NCBI GenBank assembly: GCA_028868545.1
Contig: JAGWUF010000005.1
Span: 1-64,000 of the forward strand
DNA from: Lysobacteraceae bacterium
GTDB lineage: Bacteria > Pseudomonadota > Gammaproteobacteria > Xanthomonadales > Xanthomonadaceae
DNA: 64,000 nucleotides
Reading direction: 5' to 3'
Translations under genes and position numbers: made by a program
The notes under the pieces: model-generated
What the model was told of the DNA's origin: nothing
What the model saw: the letters and a program-made list of their open reading frames with translations, nothing else
Databases searched by the model: none
Shown here: positions 25,334 through 35,505 of the stretch, one piece after another
Position numbering within the stretch: position 1 is the first letter of the stretch
How the letters are laid out: every line of letters starts with the position of its first letter

Positions 25334-26518
25334 TTATTGCGCCAGCGAAAACGCAGTCAGCTTGCCGTCGATGCTTTGCACGATGGCCAGGCCATTGGCC
25401 ACCACCGGCTTGCCGGTCACGGCCGCGCCCGCCTTGCTGCGGGCGGCAAAGGCACCATCACTCAGGCGAATCCAGTGCACCACGCCTTCGAGATCGCCGA
25501 CCACCGCGTAATCCCCCTGCACCGTGGGTGCCGAGACATTGCGATTGAGCAGGCCGGCTTGTTGCCACAGGCTGCCGCCGCTGTTCTTGTCCAGCGCCAC
25601 CACATTGCCATTCTTGTCGGTGATGACGATCGCGGCACTGCTGATGCCCACCCCGCGGGCACCGCCATGCTCGCTGTCCCACATGACCTGGCCGCTCGGC
25701 CCATCGATGGCTGCGGTGTGATTCTTGTAGCTGCTGGCATACAGCACGGTGCCGTCCAGCACCGCCTCACCGTCCACGTCCGCCATGCGCTCCAGTTCGG
25801 TACGGCCGTCCGGCTCGGCAACCGCCGTCGACCAGATCACGTTGCCATCGTTCCGGTTCAGCGCAGTCAGCGTGCCATTGTCGCCACTGACGAACAAAAT
25901 GCCCGGCCCCAGCGTGATGCCGCCGGTACCGCGCACGGTCAGTGCGGGAATGTCCGCACTGTAGAACCAGCGCCGCTCGCCGCTGACGGCATCGAATGCC
26001 GTGACCCGGCCGTCATTGGAGTGCACGTACACCATGCCGCTGGCAATCACCGGGGCGGACAGCACTTCGTTGTTGACCTTGGCCTTCCATTTTTCCTGGC
26101 CGTTGCCGGCATCCAGCGCAATGACTTCGCCCTTCAGCCCGCCGGCCACCACCAACCCGTCTCCGGCGCCCGGGCCGCCACTCAGGCGGGCCTTGCTGTC
26201 GTAATGCCACAGCGACTGGCCGGTGGCCAGATCGAAAGCCGACACCCCACCGTCCACCGCGGCTGCATACACATGGTCGCCATCGACGACCGGGTGCTGG
26301 CCGATGCCCAGATCCTTCTCGCCCTTGCCCACCGACACCGACCACACCCGGTTGACGGTGACAACGGGGGCGAAATCCACCAGTTTGGCCGGCTCGCCGG
26401 ACTTGTCCTTGCTGCGGCCACTGAACATGTTCTTGACGCTGCTGCAGCCCGACAGCACCGCCACCGCAATCGCGGCGGAGGCCAGAACACGCAGCATGTG
26501 GTGCTTGCCCAGACTCAT
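25334..26518 (-). CDS. bamB: Outer membrane assembly lipoprotein BamB
   Basis: Lipobox AVLSGCSS; PQQ-like beta-propeller repeats; next to der and yfgM-like gene. Confidence 0.92.
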   Translation of the reverse strand: MSLGKHHMLRVLASAAIAVAVLSGCSSVKNMFSGRSKDKSGEPAKLVDFAPVVTVNRVWSVSVGKGEKDLGIGQHPVVDGDHVYAAAVDGGVSAFDLATGQSLWHYDSKARLSGGPGAGDGLVVAGGLKGEVIALDAGNGQEKWKAKVNNEVLSAPVIASGMVYVHSNDGRVTAFDAVSGERRWFYSADIPALTVRGTGGITLGPGILFVSGDNGTLTALNRNDGNVIWSTAVAEPDGRTELERMADVDGEAVLDGTVLYASSYKNHTAAIDGPSGQVMWDSEHGGARGVGISSAAIVITDKNGNVVALDKNSGGSLWQQAGLLNRNVSAPTVQGDYAVVGDLEGVVHWIRLSDGAFAARSKAGAAVTGKPVVANGLAIVQSIDGKLTAFSLAQ

Positions 26519-27162
26519 CAGTTCTTGTCCTCGGTATGTGGCGGCGTGCCGCCAGCTTCGATCAGCTTCATTTCAGTCAGCCGATGCTGTGGCGCCCCCA
26601 CGTCCATCAAACCCAATGCCTTGCGGTAGGCCTCTTGTGCCTTGGCGAAATCCCCCAGCACGAATTGCGCATCGCCGCGCGCATCCAGCACCGCGGCATT
26701 GCGCTCGTCGGTCAGCATGGCCAGCGCATCCTTGGACTTGCCCGCATCGATCAGCAGCCGCGCCAGCCGCACCTGCACCACCGGGCGCAGATCCGAATCG
26801 ACCTGCCGAATGCCACGCAGGGTGACGATGGCGTCCTCGCGCTTGCCGGCATCCACCTGCGCCTTTGCCAGCTGCAAGGCTGCCAGTGTGCCCAGCGTGG
26901 GGTTGCCCTTGTCCAGGCTGGCCAGTACCGCCTTGCCCTTGTCCGCCGGAATCTTGCCCTCTTCGAACGCGGCCACGCTCTTGCCATAACCGGCATTCAC
27001 GCCCATGTCCGTCTCCAGCCGCTGCTTCTGCCACCAGTTCCAGCCGGCAATCACCGCCAGACCCAGTGCGACCCCGCCAATCAGGCCGAAGGCGTTGCTG
27101 CGAAACCAATTGCGGACCTGTTCACTCTGTTCGTGTTCGTTGAGCAGTTCGTCGATCGCCAT
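26518..27162 (-). CDS. YfgM-like tetratricopeptide inner-membrane protein
   Basis: MAIDELLNEHEQSEQVRNWFRSNAFGLIGGVALGLAVIAGWNWWQ... Confidence 0.85.
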   Translation of the reverse strand: MAIDELLNEHEQSEQVRNWFRSNAFGLIGGVALGLAVIAGWNWWQKQRLETDMGVNAGYGKSVAAFEEGKIPADKGKAVLASLDKGNPTLGTLAALQLAKAQVDAGKREDAIVTLRGIRQVDSDLRPVVQVRLARLLIDAGKSKDALAMLTDERNAAVLDARGDAQFVLGDFAKAQEAYRKALGLMDVGAPQHRLTEMKLIEAGGTPPHTEDKN

Positions 27163-27231
27163 GCTGCCTCTCGCCCGCCTTCGGCAGCGGGACGTCAAAA
27201 TTCATCGAATGGGAAACGCCGGACGCAGCCT

Positions 27232-28050
27232 TCAATCCTGGGCGGCCAGCGAACCGTCGGAGGATACCGCAAAGCGGGCGACGTTCGCGCGGGCGTGCTC
27301 GCTCACGTTCAGTGGCTGGCCATTGACTTCCATCTGCACGACAGCGGCATTGCCGATCGTCAACCGTTGCACCTGGTCAACCGGAAAACGCTTTTCCGCC
27401 CCGTCCGTCAGCATGGCCTTCGCCAGGACACTGCCATCGCGCCCCACCACTTCCAGCCAGGACTGGCCACTGGCGCGCAACACGACGTCGTTCGCCGGTT
27501 CCTGCTGAAGACTGGGCGCCATCGGCGTCATCGGCGCCATCGAAGCCACCACCGTGCGGGGGGCTGCCGCCACCGCAGGCTTGCCGGGCACCGTGACGAC
27601 CACCGGCGTATCCAGCGCCGCCACCGTCGCCGGGGTACTGTTCAAATGCTGGCGGGTGGCCACCCAGGCGGGGATGGCCAACGAGAGAGTCAGCACGATA
27701 TAGACCAGCCGCCGGCCGATCTGCTCGGCCCACCATTGCGCCTTGGGCGTATGGGTACGGCTGATCAGTTGGGTGGGCTGCACCGGCTCGACATTCAGCG
27801 CTTCCATCATCGGCGCCGTGGTCAGGCCCAGCAACCGCGAATAGCTGCGCACCTGGCCGCGCACGAACACCGGCGCCCCCAGGCGCGACCAGTCCTCGGC
27901 TTCCAGCGAGCGCACCACCCGTGCCGGCATCCGCAGGCGGGCTGCAACATCATCAATGCTCAGGCCCGCCGCCTCGCGCGCATCGCGCAGGCGCACGCCG
28001 CAACCGGCAAGGGCCTGGTGGGTCGAGTCGGAAGAAAACTGTGGGCTCAT
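27232..28050 (-). CDS. rodZ: RodZ-like cytoskeletal protein (HTH, TM, DUF4115-like C-terminus)
   Basis: N-terminal RLRDAREAAGLSIDDVAARLRMPARVVRSLEAEDWSRLGAPVFVRGQVRSYSRLLGL; TM; C-terminal domain. Confidence 0.78.
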   Translation of the reverse strand: MSPQFSSDSTHQALAGCGVRLRDAREAAGLSIDDVAARLRMPARVVRSLEAEDWSRLGAPVFVRGQVRSYSRLLGLTTAPMMEALNVEPVQPTQLISRTHTPKAQWWAEQIGRRLVYIVLTLSLAIPAWVATRQHLNSTPATVAALDTPVVVTVPGKPAVAAAPRTVVASMAPMTPMAPSLQQEPANDVVLRASGQSWLEVVGRDGSVLAKAMLTDGAEKRFPVDQVQRLTIGNAAVVQMEVNGQPLNVSEHARANVARFAVSSDGSLAAQD

Positions 28051-28855
28051 TGCGTGCGCGGTATCGAGGGTGAACCGGGGGGAATCGCCTGCAAACGTGA
28101 AAGATAGCGCGAAGCGGCCGCGTTGTCGCCAAGTTTTTGCTCGACCTCGGCCGCCAGCCGCAATCCCGTTGCATCGTCCGGCTGCAGAGCCAGCCAGCGT
28201 TCGACGAATGCCCGTGCCTCCAGATTGTTGCCGCGTTCGGATTCGAGCTTCGCCATCCCCGCCAAGGCAGTCAGATTCTGTGGATCCACGGCCAGCGCAC
28301 TGCGCCAGCGGGATTCGGCCTGCAACGGCTGCCCCGCCCGGATCGCGCAGGTTCCGCCATTGACCATGGCACCGACCGGGGTGGGGTAACCGGGATCCGC
28401 CAGCGCGCGATCGAACCAGGCCAGCGATTGCGCCGCCTGCCCGGTTTCGCACAGCCAGCCACCGTAGTTGTTGGCATACAGGCCATCATTGGGGCGAAGA
28501 TCCACCGCCGCCTTGTAGGCCCTGCCGGCGGCGGCCATGTCGCCGCGTGCCTGCGCGATCGCACCCAGCAAGGTCTGCCCATCCCCGGACTCGGGCTTGG
28601 CCTTGAGTGCCTTGCGGGCAATCCGCTCGGCTTCGTCCAACTGGCCCTGCTGGTACAGTTCCGTGGCCACGGCCAGCAGCATCATCGGATCGGTACTGTC
28701 CCTGCCCTTCTTGCCGCTGACATCGTAGGTCGGTGCGATCTGCGTGAACCCCCGCGGCTGCGCGCTGGGACGGATCAGGGTCAGGCGTTCCAGCTGGGTA
28801 CAACCCGCCAGCAGCACGCACCCCAGCAAAGCCGACACGACGGCAGACTTGTGCA

Positions 28856-28859
<4 letters not shown>
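28047..28859 (-). CDS. pilF: Type IV pilus biogenesis TPR lipoprotein (PilF/PilW)
   Basis: Lipobox LLAGCTQ; TPR repeats; directly downstream of rlmN. Confidence 0.85.
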
Positions 28860-30088
<1,229 letters not shown>

Positions 30089-30097
30089 GGCGTCGGC

Positions 30098-30523
30098 TCA
30101 GCGCGCGTAGACGTCGGTGGCCGGGAAGAAATACGCGATCTCGATCGCCGCGTTCTCCAGCGAGTCCGAACCATGCACGGCATTGGCGTCGATGCTGTCG
30201 GCGAAGTCGGCGCGGATGGTGCCGGCGGCGGCGTCCTTCGGGTTGGTGGCGCCCATCAGTTCGCGGTTCTTCAGCACCGCGCCCTCGCCTTCCAGCACCT
30301 GCACCATCACCGGGCCGGAGATCATGAACTCGACCAGCGCCGCAAAGAACGGCCGCTCGCGGTGGACGGCGTAGAAGCCTTCGGCCTCCTGCTTGGACAG
30401 GTGCTTCATCCTGGCGGCAACGACCTTCAGGCCGGCCTTCTCGAAGCGGGAATAGATTTCGCCGATCACGTTCTTGGCAACGGCATCGGGCTTGACGATC
30501 GAAAGGGTGCGCTCCAGCGCCAT
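30098..30523 (-). CDS. ndk: Nucleoside diphosphate kinase
   Basis: [39 protein letters not shown]...[18 protein letters not shown]. Confidence 0.96.
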   Translation of the reverse strand: MALERTLSIVKPDAVAKNVIGEIYSRFEKAGLKVVAARMKHLSKQEAEGFYAVHRERPFFAALVEFMISGPVMVQVLEGEGAVLKNRELMGATNPKDAAAGTIRADFADSIDANAVHGSDSLENAAIEIAYFFPATDVYAR

Positions 30524-30570
30524 GGGATTCTCCGGATGTGGCGGGCGTCCTTGCCGGAGCACCCGAGGAT

Positions 30571-30601
30571 AACAGAAAAACCCGCGTACTGGCGCGGGTT
30601 T
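30571..30601 (-). terminator. Intrinsic terminator hairpin in the probable ndk leader
   Basis: Minus strand: AAACCCGCG-ccagta-CGCGGGTTTTTCTGTT. Confidence 0.75.
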
Positions 30602-30772
30602 GGCCGATATGGCTAGGGCGAATTCTAGCTGATTTTCGCCCCGCCTCGCAGCCCGGCGCGAAGAAATCATCCCGGGGCTTCGATTCGACACTCTTCACCA
30701 GGCCGCAAGCAACACGCGAGGACAATTGCGACGGCGGTTGCAAGAACAATCGCGGGTTGCACCGAATGGGCG

Positions 30773-30801
30773 TTGACGTACGCATGCGTACGGAGTAATT
30801 T
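30773..30801 (+). promoter_or_regulatory. Putative promoter plus operator of the TetR/fad operon
   Basis: TTGACG-N17-TAATTT; perfect palindrome CGTACGCATGCGTACG at 30777-30792. Confidence 0.65.
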
Positions 30802-30833
30802 CGAACAAGCGTTTGATTCGAAGTGGAGGTTCC

Positions 30834-31460
30834 ATGGCCCTGCAACACTTCTCGACCAAGGATCGCATCCTGCACGCGGCGGAAGACCTGTTCGCGCAGC
30901 AGGGCTTCGCTTCGACCTCCCTGCGCCAGGTCACCAGCCGCGCCGACGTCAACATCGCGGCGGTGAACTACCACTTCGGCAGCAAGGACAACCTGGTCAA
31001 CGAAGTCTTTCGCCGGCGCATGGACGAGATGAGTGCGCAACGCATCGCGGCATTGCAACAGGCCGTCACCGCCAGCCCCGGCCAACTGGAGCCGATCCTG
31101 GCCGCTTTCATTGAACCCGCGCTGGCCATTGCGCAGGATCGCCACGGCGGCAGCGCCTTCATCCGCGTCATCGCCCGCGCCTATGCCGAGAGCAACGACA
31201 GCCTGCGCAAATTCCTGTCCGACCAGTACGGCTACGTGCCGCGCGAATTTGCCAAAGCCATCCATGCCTGCGTGCCGGCATTGGACAAGGAAGAGCTGTA
31301 CCGCCGGCTGGATTTCCTGTCCGGCGCGCTGACCTATGCCATGGCCGATTTCGGCCTGATCAAGCGCCCGGCCGGCGTTTCCGGGGCCGCCCATCGCCAG
31401 CGCGCTGCCAAGGCGCTGATCCGTTTCGCTTCAGCCGGCTTTCATGCCGATTCCGCCTGA
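30834..31460 (+). CDS. TetR-family regulator, PsrA-like (fatty-acid degradation regulator)
   Basis: MALQHFSTKDRILHAAEDLFAQQGFASTSLRQVTSRADVNIAAVNYHFGSKDNLVNEVFRRRMDEM; upstream of beta-oxidation genes. Confidence 0.82.
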   Translation: MALQHFSTKDRILHAAEDLFAQQGFASTSLRQVTSRADVNIAAVNYHFGSKDNLVNEVFRRRMDEMSAQRIAALQQAVTASPGQLEPILAAFIEPALAIAQDRHGGSAFIRVIARAYAESNDSLRKFLSDQYGYVPREFAKAIHACVPALDKEELYRRLDFLSGALTYAMADFGLIKRPAGVSGAAHRQRAAKALIRFASAGFHADSA

Positions 31461-31481
31461 ATTCTCAAGGAGATAGGAAAC

Positions 31482-33854
31482 ATGTCTCATAAATTGCATG
31501 TACGCCGCGCTGCGGTGCTGGGTGCCGGCGTCATGGGCGCGCAGATCGCCGCCCACCTGACCAATGCCGGGGTCGATACCGTGTTGTTCGACCTCGCCGC
31601 GAAGGACGGCCACCCCGACGGCGTGGTGCTGAAGGCGATTGCCAACCTCGGCAAGCTCAGCCCCGCTCCGCTGGCCAGCAAGGTATTGGCCGAAGCGATC
31701 ACGCCCGCCAACTACGACGGCGGCCTGGACCAGCTCAAGGACTGCGACCTGATCATCGAGGCGATCGCCGAGCGGATGGACTGGAAGCAGGACCTGTACC
31801 GGAAGATCGCGCCGTTCGTGCCGGCGCATGCGGTGCTGGCCTCCAACACCTCGGGTCTGGGCATCAATGCACTGGCCTCGGTGCTGCCGGAGGAGATGCG
31901 CCATCGCTTCTGTGGCGTGCACTTCTTCAACCCGCCGCGCTACATGCATCTGGCCGAATTGATTCCCGCCAACACCACGGACGCCGCCGTGCTGGAAGGC
32001 CTTGAAACGTTCCTGGTCACCCAGCTCGGCAAGGGCGTGGTGTACGCCAAGGACACCCCGAACTTCATCGGCAACCGCATCGGCGTGTTCTCGATCCTGT
32101 CGGTGATCCACCACACCGCCGCGTTCAAACTCGGCTTCGATGAAGTGGACGCCCTCACCGGCCCGCTGCTGGGCCGCCCGAAGTCGGCCACTTATCGCAC
32201 GTCCGATGTGGTGGGCCTGGACACCATGGCGCACGTCATCAAGACCATGGCCGACACCCTGCCAAACGACCCGTGGCATGGCTTCTTCCAGTCACCGTCA
32301 TGGTTGGCCGCGCTGATCGGCAAGGGCGCGTTGGGGCAGAAGACCGGCGCCGGCATCTTCCGCAAGGTCGGCAAGGACATCGTGGTGCTGGATCTTGAAA
32401 AGCAGGACTACCGCGTCGCCGACCGCGCCGCCGCGCCGGAGGTGGTGGAAATCCTCAAGCTGAAGAACCCGGTGGAGAAGTTCGCCCGGTTGCGTGAAAG
32501 CCAGCACCCGCAGGCGCAGTTCCTGTGGGCCTGCTTCCGCGATTTGTTCCATTACAGCGCCTTCCATCTGGCCGACATTGCGAATACCGCGCGCGACGTG
32601 GATCTTGCGATCCGCTGGGGTTACGGTTGGGCGCAAGGCCCGTTTGAAACCTGGCAATCGGCCGGTTGGCAGCAGGTGGCGGCGTGGATCAATGAAGACA
32701 TCGCCGCCGGCAAGAGCATGAGCACTGCTGCACTGCCGGCGTGGGTGCTTGACGGCCGCAGCGGCGTGCACGCGGCGGAGGGCAGCTACAGCCCGTCGCG
32801 CAACGCCGTGCAGCCGCGCTCCGCCCTGCCCGTGTACCAGCGCCAGCGCTTCCCCGATCCGCTGCTGGGCGAAAAGTTCGCGCCGGGCACCACCGTGTTC
32901 GAAAACGACGGCCTGCGGATGTGGCACGACGGCGACGACGTGGCCGTGGTCAGCTTCAAGACCAAGATGCACACCGTCTCCGACGCGGTGCTGGATGGCT
33001 TGCAGGAAGCGGTCTCGCGCGCCGAGCGCGACTTTGCCGGCATGGTGATCTGGCAGCCGAAGGAGCCGTTCTCCGCCGGCGCCGACCTGTCGGGCGCGAT
33101 CGGCCTGCTGCAAGCCGGCAAGCTGGATGCGTTCGAGGCGATGGTGGAGAACTTCCAGCGCACCAGCCAGCGCATCAAGTATTCGCTGGTGCCGGTGGTT
33201 GCGGCCGTGCGCGGGCTGGCGCTGGGCGGTGGCTGCGAATTCCAGATGCACAGCGCGAAGACCGTGGCGCATCTGGAAAGCTACATCGGACTGGTCGAAG
33301 CCGGCGTGGGCCTGCTGCCGGCCGGCGGCGGGCTGAAGGAATTCGCGGTGCGCGCATCAACTGCCGCAGGCCCCGGCGGCGACGTGTTCGCCGAGCTGAA
33401 GAAAATCTTCGAAACCGTGGCGATGGCCAAGGTGTCGAACTCCGCGGTCAACGCCAAGGAACTGGGCCTGCTGCGCGCCGGCGACAAGGTCGTCTTCAAC
33501 GCCTTCGAGTTGCTGCATATCGCCAAGGCCGAAGCACGCGGGCTGGCCGAGGGCGGCTACCGCCCGCCGCTGCCGGCCCGCAAGATCCAGGTGGCCGGCG
33601 ACGTCGGCATCGCCACCTTCAAGATGCTGCTGGTCAACATGCTGGAAGGCCGCTTCATCAGCGACTACGACTACGAGATCGCCGAGCGCATCGCCACTAT
33701 TTTGTGCGGTGGCAAGGTCGATCGCGGTGCGCTGGTGGACGAGGAATGGTTGCTCAAGCTGGAGCGCCAGCACTTCGTCGAGCTGGCCCAGCAGGAAAAG
33801 ACCCAGGCCCGCGTGCTGCACATGCTGAAGACCGGCAAGCCTTTGCGGAACTGA
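31482..33854 (+). CDS. 3-hydroxyacyl-CoA dehydrogenase/enoyl-CoA hydratase (FadN-like domain order)
   Basis: N-terminal AAVLGAGVMGAQIAAHLTNAGV; C-terminal crotonase MVIWQPKEPFSAGADLSGAIGLL, VRGLALGGGCEFQMHS. Confidence 0.9.
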   Translation: MSHKLHVRRAAVLGAGVMGAQIAAHLTNAGVDTVLFDLAAKDGHPDGVVLKAIANLGKLSPAPLASKVLAEAITPANYDGGLDQLKDCDLIIEAIAERMDWKQDLYRKIAPFVPAHAVLASNTSGLGINALASVLPEEMRHRFCGVHFFNPPRYMHLAELIPANTTDAAVLEGLETFLVTQLGKGVVYAKDTPNFIGNRIGVFSILSVIHHTAAFKLGFDEVDALTGPLLGRPKSATYRTSDVVGLDTMAHVIKTMADTLPNDPWHGFFQSPSWLAALIGKGALGQKTGAGIFRKVGKDIVVLDLEKQDYRVADRAAAPEVVEILKLKNPVEKFARLRESQHPQAQFLWACFRDLFHYSAFHLADIANTARDVDLAIRWGYGWAQGPFETWQSAGWQQVAAWINEDIAAGKSMSTAALPAWVLDGRSGVHAAEGSYSPSRNAVQPRSALPVYQRQRFPDPLLGEKFAPGTTVFENDGLRMWHDGDDVAVVSFKTKMHTVSDAVLDGLQEAVSRAERDFAGMVIWQPKEPFSAGADLSGAIGLLQAGKLDAFEAMVENFQRTSQRIKYSLVPVVAAVRGLALGGGCEFQMHSAKTVAHLESYIGLVEAGVGLLPAGGGLKEFAVRASTAAGPGGDVFAELKKIFETVAMAKVSNSAVNAKELGLLRAGDKVVFNAFELLHIAKAEARGLAEGGYRPPLPARKIQVAGDVGIATFKMLLVNMLEGRFISDYDYEIAERIATILCGGKVDRGALVDEEWLLKLERQHFVELAQQEKTQARVLHMLKTGKPLRN

Positions 33855-33864
33855 TGTTTTTGCC

Positions 33865-33962
33865 CCCTCTCCCCTTGCGGGAGAGGGCTGGGGTGAGGGG
33901 CAGGCTTCGGCAAGCGCCCCTCTCCCGCCCTTCGGGCACCCTCTCCCACAAGGGGAGAGGGG
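33865..33962. repeat. Inverted-repeat element between fadN-like and fadA-like genes
   Basis: CCCCTCTCCCCTTGCGGGAGAGGG ... CCCTCTCCCACAAGGGGAGAGGGG, 24-nt arms with one mismatch. Confidence 0.8.
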
Positions 33963-33987
33963 AAACCCAAACTTTTTGGAGTCTCAC

Positions 33988-35196
33988 GTGAGCAAGCAAA
34001 TCCAGGACGCCTACATCGTCGCCGCCACCCGCACCCCCGTGGGCAAGGCGCCCAAGGGCATGTTCCGCAACACTCGCCCCGACGACATGCTGGCACACGT
34101 GCTGCGCAGCGTGGTGGCGCAGGCACCGGGCATCGACGTCAACCGCATCGACGACGCCATCATCGGCTGCGCCATGCCGGAAGCCGAGCAAGGCATGAAC
34201 GTGGCGCGCATCGGCGTGCTGCTGGCCGGCCTGCCCAACACGATTGCAGCACAGACCATCAACCGCTTCTGCTCCTCCGGCCTGCAGGCGGTGGCGCTGG
34301 CGGCCGACCAGATCCGGCTGGGCCACGCCGACCTGATGCTGGCCGGCGGCACCGAGTCGATGAGCATGGTGCCGATGATGGGCCACAAGGTGGCGATGGC
34401 GCCGTCGGTGTTCGACAACGACCACGTCAATATTGCGTACGGCATGGGCATCACCGCCGAGAAGGTGGCCGAGGAATGGAAGGTCTCGCGCGAGGCGCAG
34501 GACGCCTTCGCGCTGGCCTCGCACCAGAAGGCATTGGCCGCGCAAGCCGCTGGCGAATTCCGCGATGAAATCAGCCCGTATGACATTGTCAGCCACCAGC
34601 CGGATCTGGCCGATGGCAGCCGCATCCTGACCCGCAACACGCTGGCCGAGCACGATGAAGGCCCGCGCCCGGACACCTCGCTGGAAGGACTGGCGAAGCT
34701 GCGCCCGGTGTTCCGCAACGGCCAGCTCGGCGGCAGCGTGACCGCCGGCAATTCCTCGCAGATGAGCGACGGCGCCGGCGCGGTGCTGCTGGCGTCGGCG
34801 CAGGCGATCAAGGATTACGGGCTGACCCCGCTGGCGCGCTTCGTCAGCTTCAGCGTGGCCGGCGTGCGCCCGGAAGTGATGGGCATCGGCCCGATCGCAG
34901 CGATCCCGAAGGCGCTCAAGCAGGCCGGGCTGAGCCAGGACCAGCTGGACTGGATCGAACTCAACGAAGCCTTCGCCGCGCAGTCGCTGGCGGTGATCCA
35001 CGACTGCGGGCTGGACCCGGCCAAGGTCAACCCGCTGGGCGGCGCGATTGCGCTCGGTCACCCGCTGGGTGCGACCGGCGCGGTGCGTACCGCGACCATC
35101 GTGCACGGCCTGCGTCGCCGCCGGCAGAAGTACGGCATGGTGACCATGTGCATTGGCACCGGCATGGGCGCGGCGGGGATTTTCGAGGCGCTTTGA
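33988..35196 (+). CDS. fadA: Acetyl-CoA C-acyltransferase (3-ketoacyl-CoA thiolase)
   Basis: INRFCSSGLQAVALAADQIRLGHADLMLAGGTESMS; C-terminal GGAIALGHPLGATGAV, CIGTGMGAAGIFEAL; GTG start. Confidence 0.92.
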   Translation: MSKQIQDAYIVAATRTPVGKAPKGMFRNTRPDDMLAHVLRSVVAQAPGIDVNRIDDAIIGCAMPEAEQGMNVARIGVLLAGLPNTIAAQTINRFCSSGLQAVALAADQIRLGHADLMLAGGTESMSMVPMMGHKVAMAPSVFDNDHVNIAYGMGITAEKVAEEWKVSREAQDAFALASHQKALAAQAAGEFRDEISPYDIVSHQPDLADGSRILTRNTLAEHDEGPRPDTSLEGLAKLRPVFRNGQLGGSVTAGNSSQMSDGAGAVLLASAQAIKDYGLTPLARFVSFSVAGVRPEVMGIGPIAAIPKALKQAGLSQDQLDWIELNEAFAAQSLAVIHDCGLDPAKVNPLGGAIALGHPLGATGAVRTATIVHGLRRRRQKYGMVTMCIGTGMGAAGIFEAL

Positions 35197-35248
35197 TGGC
35201 TTTCCCGCAGCCTTGGTCGCAGCCTTGGCCGCAGTTTTGGCCTGCCCC

Positions 35249-35270
35249 CACGCCGCCTTCGGGCGGCGTG
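35249..35270 (+). terminator. Terminator hairpin downstream of fadA-like gene
   Basis: CACGCCGCC-TTCG-GGCGGCGTG followed by CTTCTTCC. Confidence 0.65.
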
Positions 35271-35306
35271 CTTCTTCCCCGTGTTCGTTCCAATCGAAAC
35301 CGCTGC

Positions 35307-35335
35307 TTGACAACTCTCGCTGCAGTGCAGCACAG
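35307..35335 (+). promoter_or_regulatory. Candidate thr operon promoter
   Basis: TTGACA at 35307-35312; weak -10 about 17 nt downstream. Confidence 0.4.
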
Positions 35336-35342
35336 TCGACCC

Positions 35343-35417
35343 ATGTCCCGCCGCATGACCACCACCACGACCATTACCACCGGTACCTCGCCGGTGCGGT
35401 CGGTCATGCCTGGATAA
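35343..35417 (+). CDS. thrL: Threonine operon leader peptide
   Basis: ATG...TAA encodes MSRRMTTTTTITTGTSPVRSVMPG, 8 Thr and 1 Ile clustered, upstream of thrABC. Confidence 0.88.
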   Translation: MSRRMTTTTTITTGTSPVRSVMPG

Positions 35418-35437
35418 CCCATCCCAGACAACACGGC

Positions 35438-35459
35438 CCCCGCAGCAGAGATGGCGGGG
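35438..35459 (+). promoter_or_regulatory. Hairpin in the thrL-thrA spacer (candidate attenuator stem)
   Basis: CCCCGC-agcagagatg-GCGGGG; no clear U-tract. Confidence 0.45.
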
Positions 35460-35505
35460 TGCGAATCCCGACGCGACGCGACGCGGGGCTTCCACCGGAG
35501 GCTCC

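Noticed and set aside
23837-26629. 930-aa plus-strand ORF
   Set aside because: Antisense to der and bamB
35471-35487. Tandem GACGC x3 as a microsatellite/phase-variable tract
   Set aside because: Only three copies in a GC-rich leader; no evidence of variability
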